From the NCBI GenBank assembly GCA_021799275.1, contig JAJZAT010000011.1, forward strand, positions 27,463 through 91,462: a stretch of 64,000 bases of DNA, read 5' to 3'. Both the position numbers and the translations under genes were made by a program. The notes beneath the pieces are model-generated. The model was given only the letters and a program-made list of their open reading frames with translations, ran no database searches and was not told the DNA's origin. Of this stretch, positions 8,745-16,944 are shown in pieces. Within the stretch, counting starts at the first letter, position 1. Each line of letters starts with the position of its first letter. Source of the stretch: Bacillota bacterium. Lineage in GTDB: Bacteria; Bacillota; Sulfobacillia; JAJZYS01; JAJYTV01.

Positions 8745-10019
8745 TCAAATTGCCTTGAAGGCTCCTTCGTCCACCGCGACCGGCAGCTGCAACCGGCCTA
8801 CCGCCGTGCCCATGAACCAGAGGGCGAGCAGCAGATTCCCGCCGGCCGCGATCCAGAAGGCGAGCCTGGTTCCGGCAGCCATGGCCAGGAGGCCGAAGCC
8901 GACCGTGCCCAGGAGCCCGAAGAGCCCGGCGAAGAACTGCATGCCGCCGTTCACCCTGCCGAGCCAACGGTCGGGGGTCAGGCTCTGGCGCAGCACCGTC
9001 TCGTTGATCTCGTAGATCGTGCCCGACAGGTCGCCGAGAAGTTGGGCCAGCGCGAGGGCCGTGAACGCGAGCCAGAAGCCACCGCGCGCGACCGGAACCA
9101 GGATGCCGACGAGGCCGCTCACGAGCATGCTCAGGGTGAGCGCCCGGCCGATGCCGAAGCGACGCACGACCCGCTGCGAGATGCCGGCGGAGATCAGAGA
9201 GCCCAGCCCGCCGAGCGTGACCAGGATGCCGAGCGCCAGAGGGCTCAGGTGCAGGGTGCGCAGGGCGTAGAGCTCGTAGAGGGCGGCGAACGCCCCGCCG
9301 AACAGGTTCGAGACCGCGAGGACCGTCGCCAGGGGGCGCAGCAGGGGGTGGCGCAGCACGGCCCTCAGGCCCTGCGCGGCCTGTGGCAGGGGCTCACCCT
9401 CGGGTGGTGCCGCGAGTGCCGGCTCCGGCCTGCGGATGCCCGCGAGCGTGAGCGCCGAGACAAGGTTCGCAAGCGCGTCGAACAGGATGGCGACCGGCGC
9501 GCCCAGGGCCTGGACCAGGGCGCCCATCACCGTGGGACCGGCCGTCTCGCCGACAGCACCGGCCGCGTAGACGAGACGATTGCCTGACTCCAGGCGGCCG
9601 CGGCCGACGAGGGCGGGCAGATAGGCCTGGTCCGTGATCTGGTAGGCGAAGCCGATGCCCGCGACAAGCAGCGACACCACGACGAGCTCCAAGAGGCTGA
9701 GGCGGTGCAGCAGGCTCAGCACGGGCACCGAGAGCAGCAGCAGGAAGCGGCAGGTGTCCATCGCGATGAGGAGGGGCCGGCGGCGCATGCGGTCGGTCAG
9801 GGCTCCCGCGTGGGCAGAGAGGATGAGTCCCGGCAGCTGCGTGGCGGCGGCCATGATGCTGACGCCAAGTGCCCCGGTGCCTAGCGAGAGGATCGCCGTG
9901 ATCGGCAATCCCTCGCGGCTGATGCGCGAGCCGATCTCGGCGACCACGCGACCGGACAGGAACCAGCGGATATCGCGTTCACGGAGAAGGCCCTGCGCCT
10001 CGGACTCGGATGTCGGCAT
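8745..10019 (-). CDS. MFS transporter
   Basis: A 12-helix major facilitator protein of about 424 residues. The loop between helices 2 and 3 has the family motif A form GALTDRMRRRPLL. The overall pattern resembles the macrolide-efflux/enterobactin-exporter branch (MFS_3 type), suggesting drug or metabolite export; the substrate is unknown. The ATG at 10019 is taken as start, although a GTG at 10073 in the same frame is possible; neither has a strong ribosome binding site. It is divergent from the GNAT acetyltransferase gene. Confidence 0.82.
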   Translation of the reverse strand: MPTSESEAQGLLRERDIRWFLSGRVVAEIGSRISREGLPITAILSLGTGALGVSIMAAATQLPGLILSAHAGALTDRMRRRPLLIAMDTCRFLLLLSVPVLSLLHRLSLLELVVVSLLVAGIGFAYQITDQAYLPALVGRGRLESGNRLVYAAGAVGETAGPTVMGALVQALGAPVAILFDALANLVSALTLAGIRRPEPALAAPPEGEPLPQAAQGLRAVLRHPLLRPLATVLAVSNLFGGAFAALYELYALRTLHLSPLALGILVTLGGLGSLISAGISQRVVRRFGIGRALTLSMLVSGLVGILVPVARGGFWLAFTALALAQLLGDLSGTIYEINETVLRQSLTPDRWLGRVNGGMQFFAGLFGLLGTVGFGLLAMAAGTRLAFWIAAGGNLLLALWFMGTAVGRLQLPVAVDEGAFKAI

Positions 10020-10182
10020 GTCTTCGGGCTTCGCCCCGAGGCCGAGCGGCACCTGCCGTAGAGGCTCTCCCACAGGGGGCTGCAGCGCCCAGACGCAGGT
10101 TTCGACACGGGATGCACGAAATGCGCCAAGGGACTTGCGTTGCCGCCGGCGCCATCGCCGCGGCGAGCAGGAGGGAATTGCG

Positions 10183-10785
10183 ATGCCGATCGAGCCGTCG
10201 AGGCACTTTACCGGTCCGCGCGTCTACCTCGAGCTTCTGCGTCGTGAGCACACGCTGGAACTGTTGCGCTACCGTCGGGAGAACTTCAACTTCTTGCGCC
10301 CGTTCGAGCCTCTGCAGGACGAGCGCGAGCTGGTGGCCCCCGAGCAGGAGGCGTTGATCGCCAGCTACCTCGAGCGCGCCTCGCGCGACATGAGCTACCA
10401 CTTCGGCATATTCCTGCAGCAGGGGGGGACCTTGGTCGGGCGCTTCAACCTCAACAACATCGTGCGCGGCGTGTTCCAGAACGCCTACGTAGGCTACGCG
10501 CTGGACGAAGGGCATCAGGGGCAGGGGCTGATGACCGAGGCGGTCGCGATCGGTTGCGAGATCGGCTTCCGCATGCTGTCGCTGCATCGGCTGCAGGCGG
10601 CCACCCTGCCCTGGAACAAGGGCTCGCAACGCGTGCTCGAGAAGAACGGTTTCCGCCGCGAGGGCTACGCGCCCGGGTACCTCAAGATCGCGGGCCGCTG
10701 GCAGGACCACGTGATCTTCGCGAGGCGCATCGACCAGGATCTCGACCTGCCGGGCGAGCCGCCGCAGGCAGGCGAGTCGCTCTGA
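10183..10785 (+). CDS. GNAT family N-acetyltransferase (RimJ/RimL-like)
   Basis: A 200-residue GNAT protein transferring acetyl from acetyl-CoA, most like the RimJ/RimL group that acetylates ribosomal protein N-termini or other amines. Seen features are VGYALDEGHQGQGLMTEAV, which carries the Q/R-x-x-G-x-G/A acetyl-CoA pyrophosphate loop, and the downstream RVLEKNGFRREGY element typical of RimJ/L. ATG 10183 has GCAGGAGGGAA upstream. The natural substrate is not known. Confidence 0.85.
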   Translation: MPIEPSRHFTGPRVYLELLRREHTLELLRYRRENFNFLRPFEPLQDERELVAPEQEALIASYLERASRDMSYHFGIFLQQGGTLVGRFNLNNIVRGVFQNAYVGYALDEGHQGQGLMTEAVAIGCEIGFRMLSLHRLQAATLPWNKGSQRVLEKNGFRREGYAPGYLKIAGRWQDHVIFARRIDQDLDLPGEPPQAGESL

Positions 10786-10832
10786 AACCGGCAGGCCTCT
10801 GCGACGGTCCATAGGGTGTGGGGTGAGGGAAG

Positions 10833-11177
10833 ATGGGTGAAACGTCAGAACCGGGCCAGCCGAAGGCCTATTGCCGTGCCTGCGGCCAGGAGATCGACCC
10901 GCGTGCGGTGGTCTGCGTGCACTGCGGCGTACCGACCGGAGTGGGGCCACGGCCCTACGATCCCTACGCGAAGGATTGGCTCGTGGCCCTCTTGCTCTCG
11001 ATCTTTGTCGGCGGCCTCGGCGTCGACCGCTTTTATCTCGGCCATATCGGCACAGGCATCCTCAAGCTGATCACCTTCGGCGGCTTCGGCATCTGGTGGC
11101 TCATCGACGTCATCCTGATCGCGACCGACAGCATGACCGACGGCTATGGCCGGCCGCTTTCGCACCGGACGGTCTGA
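10833..11177 (+). CDS. TM2 domain protein with N-terminal zinc ribbon
   Basis: A 114-residue small membrane protein. Residues 14-31 form a C-x2-C ... C-x2-C zinc ribbon (YCRACGQ and VCVHCG). After a short linker comes a TM2 domain with two hydrophobic segments, marked by GGLGVDRFYLGHIGTGILK and FGIWWLIDVILI. The D-R-F-Y-L-G core is diagnostic of TM2. The biological role of bacterial TM2 proteins is not established. ATG follows a GGGTGAGGGAAG site. Confidence 0.88.
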   Translation: MGETSEPGQPKAYCRACGQEIDPRAVVCVHCGVPTGVGPRPYDPYAKDWLVALLLSIFVGGLGVDRFYLGHIGTGILKLITFGGFGIWWLIDVILIATDSMTDGYGRPLSHRTV

Positions 11178-11205
11178 CCAATCCACCCCGGCTGGAGGTA
11201 GGGGT

Positions 11206-12036
11206 ATGCGGCGCGCTGCGCTGACGGCCGTTGCGATCGTCGGCGGCCTGATGATGGGAGCGGCGGCATGCGGACCCGCCCTGGACCCGGAGGGCGATGT
11301 CAGCTCCGCCACGCCGCGGCCCACCACCGCGCTCTCCGTCTACTTCGAGCGGTCAGGCGGGCTCCATGCCCTCAGGCGGACGGTTCCTGCGACGCGGGCC
11401 GTGGCGACGGCAGCACTGCGCGAACTGCTTCAGGGACCCAGCCCGAGCGAGCGACTCGCCGGCTACCGCTCGGCTATTCCCAACGGCACCCGCTTGATCG
11501 GCATCACCATCCAAAACGGCATCGCCACCGTGAACCTGAGCGGGCGCTTCGCGAGCGGTGGCGGCAGCCTGTCGATCCGTGGGCGCCTCGCGGAGCTCGC
11601 GTTCACCGCAACCCAGTTTGGGGCGGTGCGGGGCGTGCGGCTCGAGCTCGATGGAAAGCCGGCCTCGATCTTTTCGGGTGAGGGCCTTGTCCTCGACCAC
11701 CCACTGCGGCGGTCCGCGTTCCAGGACCTTCTGCCGCCGATCCTGCTCGAGGGGCCGCTCTCCGGTGACCGCGTGCGGTCGCCGCTTCGGGTGCGCGGCA
11801 GCGCGAACGTCTTCGAGGCCACCTTCCGCGTGCGCCTGATCCGGCCGGGCGGGATGGTCGTGACGCAGCGCCTGGTGCGGGCGAGCGCAGGAACAGGAAC
11901 GCGCGCTAACTTCGACGTCCGTCTGCGCTGGCCCGCGCAGGTATCCGGCCCAGCCCGCCTGCAGGCGGAGGTTCAGTCCCCGAAGGACGGCACGTGGCGC
12001 CTCGTCGACGAGAGCCGCGTGACGATCAGGCCCTGA
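11206..12036 (+). CDS. GerMN-domain lipoprotein with C-terminal immunoglobulin-like (Gmad2) domain
   Basis: A 276-residue exported protein. The N-terminus is a signal peptide ending in MGAAAC, a lipobox-like site. Residues about 40-145 look like a GerMN domain (the LSVYF start, LLQGPSPSERLAGYRSAIP and the GIATVNLSGRF strand), known from the sporulation/germination protein GerM. The C-terminal part from about residue 170 (LEGPLSGDRVRSPLRVRGSANVFEATFRVRL) matches the Gmad2 immunoglobulin-like domain often fused to GerMN. It is likely surface-anchored. The pair is common in spore-forming and other Gram-positive lineages; no specific ligand is known. GGAGGTAGGGG precedes the ATG. Confidence 0.82.
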   Translation: MRRAALTAVAIVGGLMMGAAACGPALDPEGDVSSATPRPTTALSVYFERSGGLHALRRTVPATRAVATAALRELLQGPSPSERLAGYRSAIPNGTRLIGITIQNGIATVNLSGRFASGGGSLSIRGRLAELAFTATQFGAVRGVRLELDGKPASIFSGEGLVLDHPLRRSAFQDLLPPILLEGPLSGDRVRSPLRVRGSANVFEATFRVRLIRPGGMVVTQRLVRASAGTGTRANFDVRLRWPAQVSGPARLQAEVQSPKDGTWRLVDESRVTIRP

Positions 12037-12095
12037 TCGGCCGCTCCGCCCCTTGCGCCTTGTCCCGGCAGGTGTAGTAGAATAACAGCCTCACT

Positions 12096-12140
12096 GCCGT
12101 GCGCACGCTGTGCACGGCCGCTTGCCCGTGTCCCACGGGC
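12096..12140 (+). promoter_or_regulatory. Two consecutive hairpins in the leader of the helicase gene
   Basis: Between the GerMN gene and the helicase start are two 7-bp stems in a row: gccgtgc/gcacggc (12096-12118, 9-base loop) and gcccgtg/cacgggc (12124-12140, loop tcc). A TAGAAT box at 12078-12083 with TTGCGC 19 bases upstream could be the promoter. The ribosome binding site follows at about 12145. The hairpins could attenuate the helicase gene or terminate the upstream one; no T-run follows. Confidence 0.35.
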
Positions 12141-12156
12141 GGCAGAAGGAGGGACT

Positions 12157-14238
12157 ATGGGGGATCGCGAGCCCGGCCGCTATCTGACTCTGCCTGAGGA
12201 GCAGGAGGTACTCGACGCGACGGTCGAGGGCCTCACCTACCTCCTCGAGGCCACGCGCGAGGAGCGCAAGGCCCGCGAGGCGGAGTTCCGCCGCACGCAG
12301 GACGCCGTGGCCTGGCGTCTCGCCGGCTACCGCCGCGAGCGCATCGTGGACCTCGAGCACGTGGTCGTCTGGCGCCAGCGCCCGTACTACGCGCGCATGG
12401 ACGTGCAGGCGGACGGCCAGGACGACATCGAGCGCTACTATCTCTCCGAGGTGCTCGACGACTGGACCGACCTGTCCGCCGCGGGCGGCGCCCAGATGAT
12501 CCACTGGACCGTGCCGATGGCCCGCGCGTTCGCGGAGCAGCCCGTGGAGATCCAGGTGGGGTCGTTCCGCGGGCGCACGCTTCTCAAGCGCCGCTTCGAG
12601 ATCCGCGACCTGCGCATCGTGGATATGGGCGATGCGCTCTCGAGCTACGAGGATGGCGGCGCCTTGTCGGGCGATCCGTTCCTGGGACGCGTCCTTGCGA
12701 TGGCCGGAGACAAGGCGAGGAACATCGTGCGCACGATCGGCCGCCAGCAGAGCCAGGCCATCTTCGAGCGGGTGCCGCTTCTCGTGGTGCACGGCGTGCC
12801 AGGCTCCGGCAAGACCCAGATCGGTCAGATGCGCGTCGCCTACCTTGTGACCGATGCCGCCATCGACCCGAGCCGCCGCCTGACGGCGGAGGCCTGCCTC
12901 ATCCTCTCGCCGTCGCATGCCCTTGTCGATTACATGGAGGCGGTGCTGCCGAGCTTCGGCGTCCGTGGCGTGCAGCAGGAATCGATCGACGAGTGGTTGG
13001 CGGTGTACGCCGGCGTGGACCTGCCGGCCGGGCCCTCCGACCCGCGACGCGGGCTAGAGGACTTCGCGAAAGCCCAGGAGGATTGGCTCGGGCGGCAGGT
13101 CCAGAATGGCCTCACGAAGATTGCGTCGGGTGGTGCCGTGACGGGCGACGGCTGGCGGATCGAGCCCGAGGACCTCACGGCCGCGACGCAGGCTCTGACG
13201 CGGGACGCCTACGATGCGATGCGCAGGGCTCTGCGCGAGCGCATAGCGAGACCGGCCAAGGAGCGCGTCCTCCGGAGCCTCGCCATCGGCTGGGACGACA
13301 GCGACAAGAGCCGTTACCGCCAGGTGGAGGGCGAGATCGACCATGCGGCGGAGCTCCTCATCGAGCGTCACCTGCCCGAGCTCACACCTCTCCAGGCGCA
13401 GCTCGCGCTGCTGAGCGAGACGGGACAGGACCCCAGGATCGGCCGCGACGATCTCCCGGCGCTGGCTCTCTGGCAGCTGCTCCTCAGCGGTCGCAGGCTG
13501 CGCGGGCTGCATCATGTCGTGGTGGATGAGGGTCAGAACGTGGCGCCGCTCGCCTATATCGTCCTGAGGCGCGCCGTGCCCCAGGCCACGTTCACGGTTC
13601 TTGGCGACCTGGCGCAGCGCGATCCCTTACTCACCGGCCTTGGCGACTGGAGCGATCTCTCCCGGTTCGGCTTCGCCGAGCCCGAGGTACGCTATCTCGG
13701 CATCAACTACCGGTCGACGCCCGCCATCGTGGATCTTCTCAACATCCTTGGACCCAAGATGGACCTGCCCTTCAGGCCGATCGAATCGGTGGAACGGGAG
13801 GCGCCCCCCGTGGTGGCGGTGGCGGTAGCCGACGGACTCGACATGGCGGACGTGGCGGTGCGGCTGCTGCAGGCCCTGCCGCACTCGACCTCGGCGATCC
13901 TCTGCGCGGACCCGCGCCGCCTTCCGGCAGTGCGCAAGGTCGCCGGAGACGTGGCCTTCGCGGAGGGCAGGGAGCCCTTCGTCGGCACGCGGACCGACGC
14001 GGCCGGCCTCGAGTTCGATCTGGTTCTGGTGCTAGACGCCGACGGAGAGTCCCTGCCCGAGACGCCGGACGCCGCCTCGGACCTCTTCGTGCTTGCGAGC
14101 CGTGCGCAGAACCGCGTGCTCCTCCTCCACCAGGGCCCCCTGACGCCGCTCCTCGCGGGCGCGGCGGTCCTGCAGGAGGCCGTGACCGAACTCGCGGAGA
14201 CGGAGATGGTGGGCAAGGAGAACTCCCCGTCGCGGTAG
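12157..14238 (+). CDS. HelD-like superfamily 1 helicase/ATPase
   Basis: A 693-residue protein related to UvrD/HelD. An N-terminal region of about 190 residues with charged helices (REERKAREAEFRR) resembles the HelD coiled-coil arm. Motif I is GVPGSGKT at residues 213-220. Motif II is VVVDEGQNVAPL near residue 455, with the helicase DEAQ-type box changed to DEGQ. Motif III is VLGDLAQR, motif IV GINYRST, and a C-terminal GLEFDLVLVLD element (motif V region) is present. HelD proteins recycle RNA polymerase from stalled complexes rather than unwind DNA. The fit is by architecture and is not certain. The protein is shorter than Bacillus HelD (about 770 residues). Confidence 0.75.
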   Translation: MGDREPGRYLTLPEEQEVLDATVEGLTYLLEATREERKAREAEFRRTQDAVAWRLAGYRRERIVDLEHVVVWRQRPYYARMDVQADGQDDIERYYLSEVLDDWTDLSAAGGAQMIHWTVPMARAFAEQPVEIQVGSFRGRTLLKRRFEIRDLRIVDMGDALSSYEDGGALSGDPFLGRVLAMAGDKARNIVRTIGRQQSQAIFERVPLLVVHGVPGSGKTQIGQMRVAYLVTDAAIDPSRRLTAEACLILSPSHALVDYMEAVLPSFGVRGVQQESIDEWLAVYAGVDLPAGPSDPRRGLEDFAKAQEDWLGRQVQNGLTKIASGGAVTGDGWRIEPEDLTAATQALTRDAYDAMRRALRERIARPAKERVLRSLAIGWDDSDKSRYRQVEGEIDHAAELLIERHLPELTPLQAQLALLSETGQDPRIGRDDLPALALWQLLLSGRRLRGLHHVVVDEGQNVAPLAYIVLRRAVPQATFTVLGDLAQRDPLLTGLGDWSDLSRFGFAEPEVRYLGINYRSTPAIVDLLNILGPKMDLPFRPIESVEREAPPVVAVAVADGLDMADVAVRLLQALPHSTSAILCADPRRLPAVRKVAGDVAFAEGREPFVGTRTDAAGLEFDLVLVLDADGESLPETPDAASDLFVLASRAQNRVLLLHQGPLTPLLAGAAVLQEAVTELAETEMVGKENSPSR

Positions 14239-14247
14239 CCCGGGGGG

Positions 14248-15162
14248 TCAGAGGTAGGACGAAAGCTGCTCCGCGTTGCGCTCGAGGTCCTCGCGGCGCC
14301 CCTTGAAGGCGCAGTAGGCGACATGGCTGAGGCCGATCTGGATAAGGCAGCAGCGCAGGCGCTGCTCCGCTAGAGTCGGCGGCCCGCCATGGGCCCGCCA
14401 ATGCCCTTCCACGATCGCCGCGAGGTCGACGTCCTGCCACGCCGGGAACCACGGCCACCAGTAGAGGAGCCAGGCGATGTCGTAGAGCGGATCGCCGTAC
14501 ATCGCGTTGCCCCAGTCGATCACCCCGCGAACTTGTGCCTTGTCTGCCAGCACATTGCCCAGGATGTCGCCGTGCACGATGTGGCGGAGATTTGGCAGAT
14601 CCGGCGCAAGTCGCCCGAGCGTCTCAAGGCCCCGCTCGAACGTTCGGGCAAGTTCTGGCGCCATCACCTCGAGCCGCTCGCGCCAGCCCGCGAGCCGCCC
14701 GCCCTGATCGGCTACGGCGAGCAGGGCCTCCGCCCATGACGCGTTCTCTCCGCTCCCGTCCGGGCCCCAGTGGCCGAAGCCCTGCGTACCGTAGATGTCA
14801 ACGGCCCGCAGGGCTTCGAGCACCTCGAGCAGGTCCGGCAGGGCACTCTTGATGCCGCACGCGTCAAGGCCTTCCAGAGGTGCCCCTGGGATCCGCTCGG
14901 AGACGCAGTAGAAGCCGCGTGGCGCCTCCCCGACCTCAAATACCTCGGGGATGGGGAGGGCCGCGCAGGCGTAGGCGGCCATCACGCGGTCCTTCTCGAA
15001 GTCTTCCCGGTAAGGTCCGAAGCGGACGACGACGTCGCGCCCGTCGAGGCGCAACGCGTAGGCCCGGGACCACTCGCCCAGGCCGAGCGGCTCGAAGCCT
15101 TGGGCCCGTCCGTCGAACCGCGATTCCAAGAAGCGGCGCGCCTTGAGGTCGCGTTCATCCAT
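14248..15162 (-). CDS. Aminoglycoside phosphotransferase-family kinase
   Basis: A 304-residue protein of the APH/choline-kinase fold. The catalytic loop HIVHGDILGNVLAD carries the HGD-x3-N active-site motif (Asp base, Asn metal ligand), followed by the metal-binding IDWGNAMYGDPLYD. These motifs are intact, so an active kinase is likely. The family includes antibiotic kinases (for instance hygromycin B phosphotransferase) but also sugar and amino-alcohol kinases; resistance cannot be concluded. An ATG at 15162 is chosen because GACGAGGG lies nine bases upstream; another ATG at 15171 is too close to that site. It follows the MFS transporter gene on the same strand. Confidence 0.8.
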   Translation of the reverse strand: MDERDLKARRFLESRFDGRAQGFEPLGLGEWSRAYALRLDGRDVVVRFGPYREDFEKDRVMAAYACAALPIPEVFEVGEAPRGFYCVSERIPGAPLEGLDACGIKSALPDLLEVLEALRAVDIYGTQGFGHWGPDGSGENASWAEALLAVADQGGRLAGWRERLEVMAPELARTFERGLETLGRLAPDLPNLRHIVHGDILGNVLADKAQVRGVIDWGNAMYGDPLYDIAWLLYWWPWFPAWQDVDLAAIVEGHWRAHGGPPTLAEQRLRCCLIQIGLSHVAYCAFKGRREDLERNAEQLSSYL

Positions 15163-15215
15163 TGGCCGCATCCCTCGTCATGTCTGTCGGTGGACGATCG
15201 TGCGCAAGGAGCCGC

Positions 15216-16409
15216 CTAGTCCTCGTGCGCCAGCGGCACGCCGCGGAACATCCCCCAGAGCACCAGGTCGTAGGCGGCCTTGAGCGCTCCCGCCAGGATG
15301 AACGGCAGGCCCATCGCCGCCACGGTCAGGGCGACGCCGGTGATCGCCGGCGAGACGGCCGACGCGGTGCCGCGCACGGCGGCGGTGACGCCCGCCGCCG
15401 CTCCGCGCTCCTCGGGTGCCACGAGGGCCATGGTGTAGGCCTGGCGCGTCGGCACGTCGAGCTGCGAGAGGAGACCCCTCAGCACGAGCAGCACGGCGGC
15501 CGCGGGAAAGCTCGGCGCGAAGGCCACGAGCAGCAGCAGGACGTTGGACGGCAGGTGCGTGAACACCATCGTATTGAGAAGTCCAAAGCGCTTCGCGAGC
15601 CACGGCGCCGCGAGCTGGGAGACGGCCATGGCGAGGTTCGTGGCGAAGAAGAGCACCCCCGCCGCGCCGGCCGCGATGCCGAAGCGCTCGTGCAGCCAGA
15701 GCACCGCGATGCCCTGCGCCACGAGCCCGCCCGCCAAGGCGTCGACGCCGAACAGGGTGGTCAGGCGCAGCACGATGCCCTGACTCTGCCGGAGCCGCCC
15801 GTGCGGTGGCTCGCCGGTCGCCTGGCGTTCCTCCTCCACCGCGAGCGAGAGCCCACTGTAGAGCCAGACGAGCCCGAGGCCGATCGCCGCGTAGAGCCAG
15901 AACGCCGCGGCACTGTGCAGGCTTGGCGGCAGAGCGGCCGCGGCCAGTGCTCCGAGGGCCGCCGCCAGCGCGGCGGTCATGTTGTAGCGGGCGTAGAGCG
16001 CCATGCGGGTCTGGCCGTCGCCGAGGTGCGCCAGGGCCGCCTGCTCCAGCGGCAGCATCGCCGCGACATCCTTGCCTGTGGGGCTGAACGTGGCCAGCAG
16101 GCTCGCCAGAACCAGAACCGGCAGGGACGTGCTCGCCGCGAGCAGGACTCCACCCAGCACGATGCCAGCCGCGAGCAGCATGAGGCTGCGGCGCCGGCCA
16201 AGCGCGGCACCAATACGGCCCGCCACTGCGCTCAAGGCGCCGCTCGCCAGCAGCGCGACGGTGAAGAGTAGGCCGATCGTCACCGGCGGGAGGCCGTGCA
16301 GGCGCCAGTAGAGGGCCACCTCGACCGATACGAGACCGTAGCCGAAGCCGCGCAGGGCGGTCGCCGCGATGATCCGCGTGGCGTCGCCGCGTCTGGCAGG
16401 CTGCGCCAC
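15216..16409 (-). CDS. MFS transporter
   Basis: A 397-residue 12-helix major facilitator protein. The start is GTG at 16409, overlapping by one base the TAG stop of the ChrB-domain gene, a coupling that supports one transcript. The helix 2-3 loop carries a shortened motif A (GRIGAALGRRRSLM). The substrate is unknown. Location directly after a ChrB-domain gene suggests a role in metal, oxyanion or oxidative stress, but this is context only. Confidence 0.82.
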   Translation of the reverse strand: MAQPARRGDATRIIAATALRGFGYGLVSVEVALYWRLHGLPPVTIGLLFTVALLASGALSAVAGRIGAALGRRRSLMLLAAGIVLGGVLLAASTSLPVLVLASLLATFSPTGKDVAAMLPLEQAALAHLGDGQTRMALYARYNMTAALAAALGALAAAALPPSLHSAAAFWLYAAIGLGLVWLYSGLSLAVEEERQATGEPPHGRLRQSQGIVLRLTTLFGVDALAGGLVAQGIAVLWLHERFGIAAGAAGVLFFATNLAMAVSQLAAPWLAKRFGLLNTMVFTHLPSNVLLLLVAFAPSFPAAAVLLVLRGLLSQLDVPTRQAYTMALVAPEERGAAAGVTAAVRGTASAVSPAITGVALTVAAMGLPFILAGALKAAYDLVLWGMFRGVPLAHED

Positions 16410-16843
16410 TAGGCTTGCACCTGCGCCTGGCACCAGCGGTAGAGGGCGTCGTAGAGCGGCGTCTCGAGCTGCAGCTTCTCGCGGTCGTCCTCGCCGTGGA
16501 GGAGGGCGAACCCGTGGGCCGCCGCATAGAGCCCGGCCGCTTCCGGGACGATGTCCCTGTCCGCGGACACGTCCGCGCCGTGCACAATCTTCGCGAGGCG
16601 GGCGAGCGCCGGATCCTTGAGTCCGTACTTGACGATGATCGACTCGAAGCTGCAGCGCCCGTCGACGTGGCCAAGCTCCACGCCCTTGGCGTCGAACGGG
16701 ATCGCCCCTTCCCGCTCGGCCACCGCCATGACCTCGTCGCCAGGGACGAAGAGGAATTCCGCCTCCTGGTCGACGAAGCGCCGGATCAGCCAGGGGCAGG
16801 CGATGCGATCGACGTTGGCGTTCTTGCGCGTGACCCACTTCAT
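16409..16843 (-). CDS. ChrB-domain (chromate resistance-associated) protein
   Basis: A 144-residue protein matching the C-terminal domain of ChrB. Recognisable elements are the opening MKWVTRKNANVDRIACPWLI, then FVPGDEVMAVAE, IPFDAKGVELGH and the central CSFESIIVKYGL. ChrB regulates or supports the chromate efflux protein ChrA, but stand-alone copies of this domain occur widely and their activity is not defined; here no chrA is seen. ATG 16843 is favoured over a start 21 codons upstream because the family begins at MKWVTR and GGGAGGTCG lies before it. It sits between a predicted selenoprotein peroxiredoxin and an MFS transporter. Confidence 0.8.
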   Translation of the reverse strand: MKWVTRKNANVDRIACPWLIRRFVDQEAEFLFVPGDEVMAVAEREGAIPFDAKGVELGHVDGRCSFESIIVKYGLKDPALARLAKIVHGADVSADRDIVPEAAGLYAAAHGFALLHGEDDREKLQLETPLYDALYRWCQAQVQA

Positions 16844-16908
16844 GCACGCGACCTCCCAATCGGCTTCCTGCCGTCCACCGTAGCACCCGGAAGGGCGACG
16901 GAACAAGC

Positions 16909-16941
16909 AGACCGGCGCTCCTCCAGGTGGAGCGCCGGTCT
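16909..16941 (-). terminator. Hairpin after the peroxiredoxin-like gene
   Basis: A perfect 13-bp inverted repeat (agaccggcgctcc / ggagcgccggtct) with a 7-base loop lies three bases past the stop of the minus-strand peroxiredoxin-like gene. Downstream on that strand the sequence is only mildly T-rich. It would separate that gene from the ChrB gene transcript, at least in part. Confidence 0.65.
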
Positions 16942-16944
16942 ATA

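Noticed and set aside
14248..15162. Calling the phosphotransferase an antibiotic resistance gene
   Set aside because: The catalytic motifs are shared by many non-resistance kinases, and the context gives no drug link.
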